Positions 1 to 9,660 of a stretch of DNA of 23,931 nucleotides are shown one piece after another. Source of the DNA: Amanita rubescens. Taxonomy: Eukaryota; Basidiomycota; Agaricomycetes; Agaricales; Amanitaceae. The translations under genes were made by a program, and so were the position numbers. The DNA is taken from the NCBI GenBank assembly GCA_015039365.1, contig WION01000699.1:1-23931 (forward strand). The letters are read 5' to 3'. Within the stretch, counting starts at the first letter, position 1, and every line of letters begins with the position of its first letter. The notes beneath the pieces are model-generated. The model was not told the DNA's origin. It ran no database searches and worked only from the letters and a program-made list of their open reading frames with translations.

Positions 1-2
1 AA

Positions 3-140
3 TCAAAGATCAGAAGATCCTTTAAACGAGAAGACATTGACATGTTGGACTCGTGGAATCTTTTAGAAACATTAACGGATGAAAACAAATTCCTAGTAGA
101 ATTCATTAAGAAGAAATGGCGAATAAATATTCTAGGATGA
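3..140 (+). CDS. C-terminal end of copia-type polyprotein (partial)
   Basis: An open frame enters from the left edge and stops with TGA at 138-140 (45 residues visible, ending KKWRINILG). It is rich in charged residues and shows no catalytic motif by itself. It is assigned to a copia polyprotein because a polypurine run (145-153) and an LTR-like sequence starting TGTGACG follow within 14 bases. The copia pol at the right end of the window has the same layout: stop, short gap, polypurine tract, LTR. In copia pol the region after RNase H is a poorly conserved tail, which fits this short piece. Most of the element lies outside the window. Confidence 0.5.
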   Translation, partial: SKIRRSFKREDIDMLDSWNLLETLTDENKFLVEFIKKKWRINILG

Positions 141-153
141 CTTAGCGAGGGGG

Positions 154-539
154 TGTGACGAAGTTATCTTATCTAATCTAAGATAACAAGGAGATCTTAT
201 CTTATCTGCTTACTAAGCAGATTAGGATATATATAGATAGAACCTTGTAGAAGGTTCTAGTACGCTTGCGTCATCCTTACTGCGGATGGCGCCATATGAC
301 ACCATAGCTGCGCATGACATCAGCGCAGCTCCATATTTCCATATATGAGTATGACATATGTAGTTACATATATTTACCTATGTTGTTACCTATTAGGACA
401 CAGACAGTATATAAACCTGCCATGTACCGTAGAATAGGAACAAGCTCTCTTAACCTCGTACCACCATCTTCTCAGCTGAGTGGTCAGCTACTGTACACAT
501 CGGGTAAGCTATCGCTTTAACTCCTCGACGCTGCGCTAC
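154..539 (+). mobile_element. 3' LTR of Ty1/copia-type retrotransposon
   Basis: The sequence starts TGTG right after a G-rich polypurine tract (145-153). It shares blocks with the inverted LTR at 22612-22990: a TGTTACCT..TTAG block, a TATA box (TATATAAACCTG, about 409-420), CGTAGAATAGGA just after it, and GGTAAGCTAT near the end. The outer end is placed near 539 by alignment with the other LTR (about 380 bp each), but no clean terminal CA is visible, so this boundary is approximate. The two LTRs are diverged and so belong to related families or old copies. Confidence 0.65.
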
Positions 540-571
540 TGGGCGTTTCCCTTTCGTCATTGACTACCAAA

Positions 572-724
572 ATGACCTACACCCAACATAATCTCAAGCG
601 CGTTCTGTTCGACATCGTCAAACTTGACGTCCACACGCTCCTGAACAATGCACTCCTCTTTGAAGGCCACGCTTATGCATTATCCAGGGAAAAAGTCATG
701 AGCGAGCGTAGCGTTAAGAACTAG
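572..724 (+). CDS. Small ORF of unknown function just downstream of the LTR
   Basis: A 50-codon ORF starts MTYTQHNLKRVLFDIVKLDV and stops at 722-724. The start context (CCAAAATGACC) is acceptable for a fungus. Composition is protein-like, with alternating hydrophobics and an amphipathic helix over residues 8-30, but I recognise no family. It may be the first exon of a gene whose rest is lost, or chance. The copia LTR ends about 30 bases upstream, so any original promoter would have been separated by the insertion. Confidence 0.2.
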   Translation: MTYTQHNLKRVLFDIVKLDVHTLLNNALLFEGHAYALSREKVMSERSVKN

Positions 725-2120
725 CCTGCTCGTACGGGTCAAAATCATCCAAAATGGTCGTCGACGCAGGTCGTGGTGGATATACCGGATTGCCAGCTCC
801 AGATGATATGGGTGGGGGTTCTTGCTCCCGTTGTTCTGGCGTTTCTCGTCCATTTTCACCTTCGTCCCCCGCTCGCCCCTCCTCATTACCAACAGTACTC
901 CCGCTCAAGACGCTCTTCCGAGGGAACGGGACCGCAAGCGATTCAAAATGGCTGAGCCTCCCGCGCGCAGTACCAACCCCGGCCATACCGCCACGCCATC
1001 CGCATCAAACTATTGCGAATGGCGACGTTGCTGCGTCGAGTCAGAGGACGATAAGAGGGGGACGACCAAACTCGGATTGCGCTCGTGGAGGGGAGGAGAC
1101 TGAGGGACCTTGCCCCCGCTGCCCTGGCTGACGCGAGTACTCCGCCGGACGAGAGGAATATTGGAGTCGTCCGCCACCAAAGTCCAGCGGAAACCTGCGA
1201 TATATCGTCGTTTCCGACCCTCGTAAGTACGACCGCTGCTGGCGACGTAGTCAATGCTGCCATTCGTCCTATTGCGAGGCCACACCATGACTGCCTCTAC
1301 CTCGCTTTCATCATCATACGATCCACTCCTCTTCATCACAATCTCGTCCTGGCCAACCACACTCCTCTCACTATCCACATCCGTATCACCACCGTCCCCG
1401 ACCCAACCTTAACCTCCCCACCACCTCCACCCCCCGGTAGGGGAAACGAGGCGTTGGGAAAGGGCGTGTCATACCCCATGATGGTGTACGTGTTCCGCAA
1501 AAACAGGACGCCGAGGGTCGCGGAGGCTTGGATCATGCTGATGCAGCATTGCACGCGGTTGTTGTTTTGCGGTTCGGTTGTGAGGTCGAGGGGGTGGAGC
1601 GTGATTTCGGATCTGTCGTCGAGGGTGATGGTCATGTTGAGCGGTGTTGTGCAGGGGACGTAGTCTGTTTTTGGAGCGTTAATATGAAGTTTGGGGAGGT
1701 GCCGCCGGATCAGAGGCGCACGTAGAGTTCCCGTCTGTGCCGTTGGCGATGTTGGGAGTGATGAGGATGACGGGGATGCCCGAGTTGAGAACGGTGGTGG
1801 GTACTCTCCGCCTTCTGCAGAGATGTCAATGTCGACTGATGCGCGCTGGCCGTTGACGTAGACGGTGATGGTACGCACGGAGACTTTCCAGTGTACGATG
1901 CCGACCCCAGTGTCGCTGACGAGGGGAAAGTTGGAGACCCAGGGTGTTGCCTGAGACGGGGTGCATGTTGGAGACAATAACAGAGTTGAGGGGGAGAGCG
2001 AGGCTGAGGCTGCCTTTGAAGCTGGATGTGAGTGGTTCGCCAAGGCACTTTGCGTCAGCAGCGCAATCATGCACGACAAGGAGTGACGTGCGGCCATGTG
2101 TTGTTCGGGTCGTCAAGCAC
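714..2120 (-). pseudogene. A1 (pepsin-type) aspartic peptidase remnant, frameshifted
   Basis: Read leftwards, this region holds the C-terminal lobe of a basidiomycete A1 aspartic peptidase spread over several frames. Near 2040-1925 one frame gives SLSLALPLNSVI and GNTLGLQL. Near 1890 another gives HWKVSVRTITVYVNGQ. Near 1800-1745 a third reads TTVLNSGIPVILITP, matching the second catalytic motif (normally D-T/S-G) but with Asn for Asp. Near 1665-1490 the frame returns with YVPCTTPLNMTITL, LHPLDLTTEP and LGVLFLRNTYTIM, the conserved end of the lobe. The whole N-terminal lobe is missing. Shifts between frames plus the altered catalytic residue argue for a dead gene. The stretch 714-1335 may hold its C-terminal tail (one frame ends ILDDFDPYEQASS); that part is tentative. 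The best-supported core is 1336-2120. Confidence 0.6.
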
Positions 2121-2315
2121 CAGTCAAAGCATTCTCATCATCCGTTTTGAGAGTCGCGCGCAGGTACACTTTTATTTCAGCAAAGTAATCATTGTACAAA
2201 CGAAACAGCATATAGCAGCATAATCGGAACCGGATGACATTCGCAATGATGAGCGGATCGCGGCACGCTGGAAAATAACGTATGTGGCGCCGCCAAATCC
2301 AACACTTCCCTATGC

Positions 2316-2913
2316 CTAAACAGGAGCGAAAATCCATTCCTTAGCAGCGCTCTTCGCAACAAGTTGAACCTGACGCGGCCTGTCAGCTCTGACAGTCTCG
2401 CATGATGAGTGATATGTCACCTTTGTATCAGTATCGTCAAGTCCAAAGCAGCGCTGCGAGGAATCCTTGGCCATGATGGTGCCCTTATAAGCATCCGAAT
2501 CCCTTTGGCATAAGTGTTAACGTTTGAGTTCAAGAGCGGGACGGGTGTATGCACCATTTGACATTGACGTTCCACTTATAATCTGAGCTAGAACGCTGGA
2601 CCTGAAGTGGTTGCGTCAGTGACGAGCCCGCCGTCCTTGCAAAAGCAAATCTGCCATCCTCCATGGCGACGTTCATGGCTCTCATAGAACCATCACCACA
2701 AATCAACCACTACACAGCGAAAGAGTCGAGTAAAAAACTCATGCCATGAAGGTAGTGAAACAAACAAACTTTGTGGGATTCATGACCACTCTTATTTTCG
2801 AGGTAAAGTTGCATATTATCGCCTCCAGGATTGGCAATCTCCTTGTCGACAGCGCCCACTTGAAACCCGACAACGTAAACGCCGGGAGGAAGCGCGTAGT
2901 ACTGGGTCGCCAT
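2316..2913 (-). CDS. Small beta-trefoil-like protein (ricin-B/fungal protease-inhibitor type), three exons
   Basis: Splicing gives 161 aa in one frame. Exon 1 is 2913-2770 and exon 2 is 2709-2555, with a 60-nt intron between (GTTTGT..TGTAG). Exon 3 is 2502-2316, after a 52-nt intron (GTGCAT..CAAAG, branch-like GTTAAC). The start ATG sits in a good context (AGACAATGGCG). The protein opens MATQYYALPPGVYVV. Tryptophan-bearing strands come at roughly regular intervals: HKWLICGDG near residue 49, DYKWNVNV near 94, and the C-terminus KEWIFAPV. This threefold W-x-hydrophobic pattern and the length suggest a beta-trefoil fold as in ricin-B lectins and mushroom protease inhibitors (mycocypin type). 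I cannot say which ligand or protease it binds. There is no signal peptide, so it is probably cytosolic. The second 5' splice site is weak, and expression is untested. Confidence 0.55.
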
Positions 2914-4090
2914 TGTCTTTGGAGGAGGAAGATTTAGAGTTGTAATGTGGTAGGGGAAGTCTGGGGACAGTGGTAGTTTCCGTTGGACCTTATAACCTCT
3001 GCGAGCTGGATTTTCAAACGTCCATTTGTGGGTTCCCTCAAGCCATCCATCTTATCGACTGATTTCTTTGTAAGACTGACTGCGTCGTGTGAAACATAGC
3101 GTGTGGTGTTCAGAGGAGCACCATATAACCCAATATAGCCAAGGAACCAGACAATGTTGGCACGCTGGCTCTTCTGGAATCTGAAAGATCTGGGGTAAAG
3201 ATCTGTCTTCTGCCTCTGGCACCTTACCGCCCAATCTCGGAAAACCCGGGCTAGCATAAAAGTATTCCATCACATTACTTATTCCCGCCGCTACCACGCA
3301 TGTGACGCAGTGTGGGAACTTCGAGCCGTGTGACGACGGATTTACGCACAATCATGGCTAGTAATGACTACTACCCAATCCAATACCTGTACATTTCGAG
3401 ATACATCCTACTTTGAACTAGGCAACAGATTTTGTGGACGTGAAAGCAGCTTGCCAAAGGCCTATTGAGCAAGCTACCACCAAACTCATTTTACAGTTCC
3501 TTCATTGTGGTGTCGGTTGTACGAGTCGCGAAGACATCCCACTGGTAAATTCACATGGGATGGACAGTGGAGCAGTGGCGTTCTGAAATGAAAGGACTGG
3601 AACGTCGTGAGCACTGCAACGATTTCCAGCCCTCTAGCCAAGCCTCGCGGATTCGGGGTGCATTACGTGCCTGCTCCTTTCATTCGTTACATTTAGGCCA
3701 TTGGATCGCACGGTCGTACATGATAACGAGGATACCCAAGTTAGTATTACAGGGGTGGAGTATCACCAATGCAGGTCTTGAATGATTGTTAATCCCCGAC
3801 AGGCGCCGGAAGCGTTGGTCCGCGGACCAATTCTACTTGAACAAAATCGATTTGGCATAGTACGTAATCATGGAAGTCAATAGCTGCCCTGTTTAGCAGC
3901 TGGAAGGTCCGCTGAGAGACCCCTGAACTTTGAAGATAAGGGCACCGTTTCTGTGGTTTGGCAGCATGGGTGAATGATGGCCTCATGACTCTGGCCGATC
4001 GCAGAAGCTGTCCCTTTGTACGTACAGGCGCCAAGTGTTGGTACTAGGAATATGAGCGAAGAGGGGCATCAGCAAAACGGCAATTTCCGC
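2914..4090. other. Intergenic region, no recognisable gene
   Basis: This holds the presumed upstream region of the beta-trefoil gene and then 700 bases without a convincing reading frame. Short ORFs occur on both strands (for example 3555-3785 + and 3789-4034 -), but none shows a family motif or a plausible splice pattern. No tRNA, terminal repeat or transposon signature was seen. Confidence 0.5.
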
Positions 4091-4240
4091 TTTGGCTGCT
4101 CACAGCTTTGCCAAACACCGCTTCGTCCGCTCTTGCTCTGGCGACGTCATCTCTGGCTACTCTCGCTCTGGCAATGACAGCTCCGGCCACTCCCACTCTG
4201 ACAGCAACCGCTCACAACACTTTGGCTGTGGCGGTGAGTA
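4091..4240 (+). repeat. Degenerate 15-bp tandem repeat, ten units
   Basis: Units start exactly every 15 bases at 4091, 4106, 4121, 4136, 4151, 4166, 4181, 4196, 4211 and 4226. Each opens with a CT-T-GGC-like core (CTCTGGC in the best units). Because 15 is a multiple of 3, every forward frame reads as a pentapeptide repeat, Ser-Gly-x-x-x in one and Ala/Leu/Thr-rich in another. No frame has a convincing ATG and both flanks lack a clear gene, so coding status is open. Confidence 0.7.
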
Positions 4241-4595
4241 TCTTCTCCAACCGCTCTTGGTTTACCGCTCACGCTGCCCAGCTATCAACATAACCTTCCT
4301 CACTGAGCACCACCGTTTCACCCTCGAGCATCCCCCTCCACTACTCCCTGTTACCCACCACCGGTCCTTCAACCCACAGTCGCTGGCGCTGGGCTTCAGC
4401 CCTCACGGCCTGTGACCTTGCCCGCCAATCAACAAACACTGGCACTACACTGGTTGTTTCTCCGTGCTGTCCCACCGATTCCCGCTGCTTATCCCATCCG
4501 TCGTTCGCCTGCAGTGTGGCTCAGACTATTGTTGCTAGCGCTAGGAGTTCCGCGGGTTTAGGGAATAGGTGAGACTATATGCATGTTTTTTTCGA

Positions 4596-4882
4596 GATGT
4601 ACTCACAATTCAACTTTCTATCAACACTGGCGAGCTATCGGAGAAGATCGACCAGACTCGCTCAGCAAGCGAAGGTCAGTAGCGCCATTCTTAACCCTCA
4701 AGATGTACTCACAGTTCAATTTTCTTTTCAACACTGGCGAGCTACCGGAGAAGATACCGATATTCTCAGCCGATAATTACGGCGGTGTTACGGTCAAGTT
4801 GAAGAAGGACGGTACGATTAGCAGCAAGAAGGCGACGCGCCATGAATTTGACCCCTTCGCTATCGGCGCTCGCCTGCAATAG
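4596..4882 (+). repeat. Two-copy direct repeat (period 105 bp) leading into a short ORF
   Basis: A 54-bp block at 4596-4649 recurs at 4701-4755 with few changes; both contain AACACTGGCGAGCTA and GGAGAAGAT. After the second copy a frame stays open to the stop at 4880-4882 (NTGELPEKIP, then GGVTVKLKKDGTISSKK and FDPFAIGARLQ). This looks protein-like but matches no family I know. The duplication may be of a captured exon fragment. There is no sign of a start codon tied to a promoter. Confidence 0.5.
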
Positions 4883-5084
4883 TTCGGACTACATTGCTCC
4901 CGGGTACTAGAACCAAACTTCTTTCTCGTGCGCTTTGCTAGTTTTGTATCACTCGCTTTCGGAGATTCGCATCATTACCCCGCGCTAGCTGCTATTCAGC
5001 CCATTCTTCGCTCACAGGATCATTTCAATGTATTCCATAGGTACCAATAAACAATGATTTTTGTGATAAATTGATTAGTTATGA

Positions 5085-5275
5085 ACTGCTTTAAAAAGCT
5101 GAAAAATCACTCTCAGAGCGGTCCAAGCACTCTCAGAGCAGATTTGACCGCTCAGAAAGTGATGTACCTTGCCTAAAAAAGCGGAGAGCCGCTTTTACGG
5201 CTTTGGCGGCTTTGATCGCTCTGAAAAGCGGCCAGAGCAGCCAAAGCGGAAGTTGCCGTTTTGCTGATGGGGTAA
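5085..5275. repeat. Low-complexity repeat element rich in AAAGCGG/GCTCTGA words
   Basis: Short words AAAAGC, CTCTCAGAGC and GCGG recur many times, with small hairpins such as GCCGCTTTTACGGC. The right end (AAGCGGCCAGAGCAGCC, then GTTTTGCTGATGG) resembles the right end of the repeat at 14625-14800 (AAGCGGCCAAAGCAGAGG, then GTTTTCCTGATAG). This points to two diverged copies of one non-autonomous or satellite-like element. An AT-rich stretch precedes each copy. No terminal inverted repeats or target duplications could be fixed by eye. Confidence 0.45.
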
Positions 5276-5413
5276 AGCTAATAATAGATTACCACAAACG
5301 TCAGTGCTTACACGCTCTGTCACGGCGTTGTTGTTCCCATGAATATCAATGTCGGTTCACGGTGGGGCCGTGTCAGTGAGGTTTTTATTTTTTCTTCTCT
5401 TCTCGTCACAATC

Positions 5414-5731
5414 ATGATGGAACGTGTGGCCTCAGGAAGTGCTCAAAGGTAACCTCCGATCGGCCACCACTGACGGCTTGTCATTGACTAATAATTTGGT
5501 TCTCTATTGCAGTATATGCCGACCGGGCGCTAGGTTCATCACCACCATGCCACCCAATGTAGAGCTCTGTACCTTCGAAAGTCGTATTCTATATTCGGAT
5601 ACGTGTATCTTTTCGATTCCACGCTCATGTCCGGCATAGTTCAAGTTGGAGCACACAAAGTTTAAGAAAATGGTCATGATCGCAGCAAGCTCCACAAAGG
5701 ACGGTATCAAGAGCACGGATCCCGTATGGAA
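5414..5731 (+). pseudogene. Unidentified coding-like fragment with one internal stop
   Basis: A pyrimidine-rich tract (5385-5408) leads to tandem ATGs at 5414 and 5417. A good intron follows at 5449-5512 (GTAACC..TTGACTAAT..TTGCAG). The spliced frame reads on through MPPNVELCTFESRILYSD and FSIPRS to a TAG at 5637-5639. Beyond the stop the same frame continues protein-like (FKLEHTKFKKMVMIAASS, then TKDGIKSTDPVWN) to a TGA. I do not recognise the family. The intact frame on both sides of a single stop suggests a recently decayed gene or gene fragment. It lies about 200 bases before the GMC gene in the same direction and is probably not part of it. Confidence 0.35.
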
Positions 5732-5927
5732 TTGAGGCGCAAAGCGCTCAAGATAATCTCATGCAAAGACCAAGCCTTAATATTTCATTCGGCCTCGGAA
5801 TATCATTTTCAGAATCACTCCGTAAAATTTCGTTGGGAGGGTGTGTATCTCCTCATTGTCCGTCGAATTGTCTCTGATGAACACTCATGCTCAGATTTTT
5901 TTGATTATCATCACCGAACTTGCGCAA

Positions 5928-7517
5928 ATGAGCTTTCAGTCTCAATACTTCAAGTTAACAGCTGATGAAGCCGCTCTCACGGTGTATGATATCATCATCG
6001 TCGGTGCCGGGTTTGGAGGAGGGACGCTGGCTGCAGATCTCTTTGTTAGGAATAAACAATCGGGTGACAGTAAGAAGATCCTGGTCATCGAGAGTGGCAA
6101 CCTCCTTTTCCATTCGCACTGTTCTAACGCGGCACGGCCCACAGCGGTGGGGAACGCGGACAAACAAAGCATTGCGTTCTTCAAGGATTTCAGAGACAAG
6201 TACAAGAATTACGAGTCGCCCCAGTGGGAGGGAGGGCCATTGTACGCATTGGGAGGGAGGAGCTCCGTTTGGACATTTTATATCCCGCGACCGCATGACG
6301 AAACCCTCGAGAAACACTTTCCATCGAGTGTTGTAAAAGAGTTGAACAAGACCTTTTTCGAGAAGGCCGAGTCCACTCTGAATATGTCCTTCCCCCAAAA
6401 TCCGACAGTCGCGCACTGGAACCTCGTCCATGAGCTCAATAAGACTGCTAAGGGCTCGGAGGCGTGGGTGAACGGGAGAACAGCCTCAGAGTTCAAGCAC
6501 AACAAGGATTCCGCCTTCGCAGCGGGCGCCTACAGTACCGTCGACAGATTACTGGAGATAGCGATGAACGATCCGCGAGCGGAGGGCAACTTCAAAATAT
6601 TGTTAGGGACCAAGGTCGACCGTCTCGAGTTTCAGAGCAGTTCGATCGAATCTGTCGTGTTGAACGGAGGCATCAAGATCAAAACCAAGCATGTTGTGTT
6701 GTGCGCCGGAAGTGTCAACAGCGCAGCCATACTGCTGAGGAGCGGCGTGGATATAAAGGCACTAGGCGGTGGGAAGTTGACGGACCATGGCATGTACGAG
6801 GTGGTGAGGACGTTCAAGTACAGTCCCCACCCGACGCAGGAGGAGGTAGGGCCTATCAGGCTCCAGGCGTACACGAACCTGGGTACCGACAAGCACGCTG
6901 CTTTGGCGCGTATCTATGTCAATTGGTCGACTCTCGGAATAAGAACGCATGACCTTGAAGCTAAACCCGACTTCCAATTGGTTTTCATACTCACGACGAA
7001 GCTGGGGAATGAAAATACCATTATGCTCGACGAGAGAGAACCCGTCATTCATATAGCGAGAACTAACGACCACGATAACACCGCAGAGAGGCAAGCCATG
7101 GCAGAGATAACCAACAATGCTATGAACGCCATGGCTAAAACGTTGAACGTAACGTTCGACGACCCCACGCCCCTCTCCTCCGAATTTGTGGCTCCTTTGA
7201 ACCTGGGGGTTTGGGCCCACGAGCTGGGGAGCCTCCCAATGCCGGGACCAGACCCAGTACCGGGAGACCCCGTCCCCCCGTCAGTCTTGGACGCTAATTT
7301 AATGCTCCAGGGCGGCTACAGGGGCGTTTCAGTCTGCGATAATTCTGTGTTTCCTTACTCCCCCTCCGTGAATCCTTCTCTGACGCTTGCTGCCTTGGCT
7401 CTCAGGTTATCTGAATTTCTGATGCCCCGGGATAACAGTGAAGACGCCCCTGTCCTTGGGACTCAAGATTCTGGTGTCCCCGCGGGAACCATTGGGGAGA
7501 TCATCGAAGTTGTTTAG
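5928..7517 (+). CDS. GMC-type FAD-dependent oxidoreductase
   Basis: An intronless 529-aa protein. The N-terminal strand YDIIIVGAGFGGG (GxGxxG at residues 26-31) is the dinucleotide-binding motif for FAD. LVIESG follows the second strand, and GGRSSVW with YIPRPHD sits where the FAD-contact loop of glucose-methanol-choline oxidoreductases lies. The C-terminal part has the catalytic pair: His431 in HELGSLPM and Asn482 in SPSVNPSLTLAALALRL. VVLCAGSVNSAAILLRSG is the mid-protein FAD motif. The start at 5928 (MSFQSQYFKL) is preferred over an in-frame ATG at 5841 because the added 29 residues are hydrophobic and unlike the family. The flavin is probably non-covalent, as the position matching the histidyl-FAD His of pyranose 2-oxidase is Val. 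No signal peptide is obvious, which suggests an intracellular enzyme oxidising an alcohol or sugar-like substrate. The substrate is unknown. Confidence 0.85.
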   Translation: MSFQSQYFKLTADEAALTVYDIIIVGAGFGGGTLAADLFVRNKQSGDSKKILVIESGNLLFHSHCSNAARPTAVGNADKQSIAFFKDFRDKYKNYESPQWEGGPLYALGGRSSVWTFYIPRPHDETLEKHFPSSVVKELNKTFFEKAESTLNMSFPQNPTVAHWNLVHELNKTAKGSEAWVNGRTASEFKHNKDSAFAAGAYSTVDRLLEIAMNDPRAEGNFKILLGTKVDRLEFQSSSIESVVLNGGIKIKTKHVVLCAGSVNSAAILLRSGVDIKALGGGKLTDHGMYEVVRTFKYSPHPTQEEVGPIRLQAYTNLGTDKHAALARIYVNWSTLGIRTHDLEAKPDFQLVFILTTKLGNENTIMLDEREPVIHIARTNDHDNTAERQAMAEITNNAMNAMAKTLNVTFDDPTPLSSEFVAPLNLGVWAHELGSLPMPGPDPVPGDPVPPSVLDANLMLQGGYRGVSVCDNSVFPYSPSVNPSLTLAALALRLSEFLMPRDNSEDAPVLGTQDSGVPAGTIGEIIEVV

Positions 7518-9470
7518 GCCAAAATTACAGCAATCGTTCCGCGTTACTGTCATATGTCTTCGACGGGCACTCAACTGCCCAAAGTATGTGTTTTAGCTTA
7601 GTGTCTAACCACTGTCTTGATTTCGATGTACAACATTTTCGGTTCAATTATAAACGGCATGATTCCGTTTCAGAACCCAGGGCGCGAATGAATTGTGAAA
7701 AAAATGCGCATGAGTCGTGGACGCGCGCGCGCGCGTGTTAGCTGAGACCACGACGCGAAAAAAACAGGCACCTGTAACGATTGAGGGTATCCAGGGAGCG
7801 GACGGCCAAGACAAGACTCCCGATGAGGCAAAGAATGGCATTTCCGAGTCTATGGGGACTGCATGCGCTACGAGCTCTTCGAAGGCGAAGGCAAATGCAT
7901 CTCGTCAGCAGTTGGCATGATGACAACTGCATGAGGCGCAACGAGCTCGTGTCGGTCTGCGAGTCACCTCGTCAGCAGTCAGCGTGCCTTAGCTGAGAGT
8001 CGGGACACGAACATGCGTATCGCCGCAATGCTAACTGAGAAAAAATGCCGCGCGTAGCATAGGTCGGGTCTTGCCGTGTCTTAAAGTAAGTCTCAGTGCT
8101 GGGGAAGAGACCGAACCAAGTACAATAGCCATTCATCGCGGCCAGCGATTAGTGACAACACAATGATTTAACGTTCTCGCTCCGGCGACTCGGAGGATCA
8201 CCTGGAGATCCCACAGTTTGAGCCTTTTGTAGCTGGGTTAACATGAAGATAACTCACTAGTATGAGGCTGAAAGTCGCTTTTTCTCGACACCAGCGCTAA
8301 ATCTTCGCGTAATTGTGGAGGTCAAGAGCAACTTAAAAGTTTGCTCATAGCCTGCTGATGTAAACCATACTAATTTGGGAATAATGCGCATCAGATCAGA
8401 CCCACGGTCCGTCACTTGCTAAATATGGTAAGTCCTCAGGGATCGCGACCTGGGGAACGGTTTGAAAGCTCTTTTCTGCATAATTCTTACCAGGCCGGCC
8501 ACCTGTATAAATTGATAAGCCCTATATAATCACACTTATCTTATCTAACAGATAAAAACAATATGGTGCGCGTCTGAAAGCCCCATTTGAGCGTTTTCCA
8601 AATCCGGGGATCGATCCTTCCCACGGTGCGTTCTTAGGCGCAAAGCGCCTCTGAGAGCTCTTTTGGGGCACTTTGGGCCACCGCATCGCGTGGCATGGTC
8701 CGAGGCCACATTCACGTGCACTGCCTTACAATATGTCCATGATATATGTTAAGAAAAATATATGTAATAAGTGGCTGAGAGGACGAGCAGAAGACGCAGC
8801 AGGGGATAATCGTCATCATCCATATCGGTCTTATCACCGGGAATGTTGACATCTTTGTCGGAATGGAAATGCCTATTGATAGGGATCGTCATCAAATAAG
8901 AGACAGACTCACGCTATACCGCGATTAGTTCTCGTTCAGATGATTTGGATACGTTGTTGCGCGAGATTCAGTACATTAATCTTTACGTTTGGTGTTCTTC
9001 TCATTGTTTATATTCTTCCGACTTCATTGTTCTGCGAAATCGAGTACGATATGCAGAGTTTATTACTTACATATGTCTTACCTGATGAAGTTGCCATTTC
9101 TCTAGACAGTTGGTAGTCTTCATTCACAGATGCTCATATGCGTGCTTATCCGCAATCATTTGTTTGTTTTGTTCAACGAACAGCATTCACTGGCAGAGAC
9201 GAATTACACGCGCAGCTAAGACGCAGTACACTACGTAATTTAGATAACATTTAATGCCGAATAACAAGCTTGATTTACACTATAGAACCCACGTTTTACC
9301 AATTAGGAAAACGTTGTAGTCGTGTTCTGCTTGAAAGAGGGCGACAAAGCGCGAGACTGTCATTTCAAACATGTGACAATCGGTCATCATCAGAAGGAGA
9401 GACTAGTGGAGAAGAGGGAAGCGACCTACGTTCTTCATCTTTTAAGGGCAAACAGATAAGGTTATAGAAA
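7518..9470. other. Long intergenic region, AT-rich in its right half
   Basis: No gene is recognised over nearly 2 kb. It contains a (CG)n run at about 7721-7736, an interrupted palindrome at 8636-8650 (AGGCGC-AAA-GCGCCT), one copy of a three-copy hairpin motif at 8674-8707, and a block at 8873-8920 that recurs at 11160-11212. ORFs at 7717-7996 look like chance frames. The part from about 8720 to 9300 is AT-rich with no coding signal. Confidence 0.5.
8674..8707 (-). repeat. Hairpin-bearing dispersed repeat, copy 1 of 3
   Basis: On the minus strand this reads GGCCTCGGACCATGCCACGC, then a short loop, then GCGGTGGCCCA. CCACGC and GCGGTGG can pair as a small hairpin. Two plus-strand copies lie at 14838-14871 and 15060-15092. 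Confidence 0.6.
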
Positions 9471-9660
9471 GTGTACGAGTTGGTGGTTGATGTCGCCAAA
9501 AAAAGGGTGCGCTGTGCAGTGATTTTTGGACGAGGAAAAAAAAGAATGCTTGCAACCGAATAATTATAGGTCTTTGTCGCTTACAATGTGTTCCTCATTA
9601 AACGAACGAGACACGAGATGAAAATCAATGCGCTCACCAGTAATTGTCGTGTATAGGATG
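9471..9660. repeat. Left copy of a ~190-bp direct repeat
   Basis: It begins GTGTACGAG, passes through GATGTCGCCAAAAAAAGGGT and CTGTGCAGTGATTTTTGGAC, and ends with AATCAATGCGCTCACCAGT. It is closely similar to 10196-10410. On the minus strand the repeat carries the 3' tail of one membrane-protein gene unit and the 5' start of the next, so it looks like the remains of a tandem gene array. Confidence 0.7.

Noticed and set aside
1085..1663. 192-codon plus-strand ORF
   Set aside because: It lies antisense to the aspartic peptidase remnant, has proline-run and low-complexity composition, and its long frame follows from GC-rich sequence. No family motif.
3789..4034. 81-codon minus-strand ORF
   Set aside because: No ATG-supported family match and no splice partners; probably chance.
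4596..4755. Spaced direct repeats as a possible CRISPR-like array
   Set aside because: Only two copies in a eukaryotic context, and no further units. Treated as a local duplication.
5955..7220. Several 75-160-codon ORFs on the minus and other plus frames
   Set aside because: All are shadows of the GMC oxidoreductase gene, whose frame has clear family motifs end to end.
7721..7736. (CG)n run as a regulatory element
   Set aside because: A short simple repeat with no associated gene start; not enough evidence for a function.
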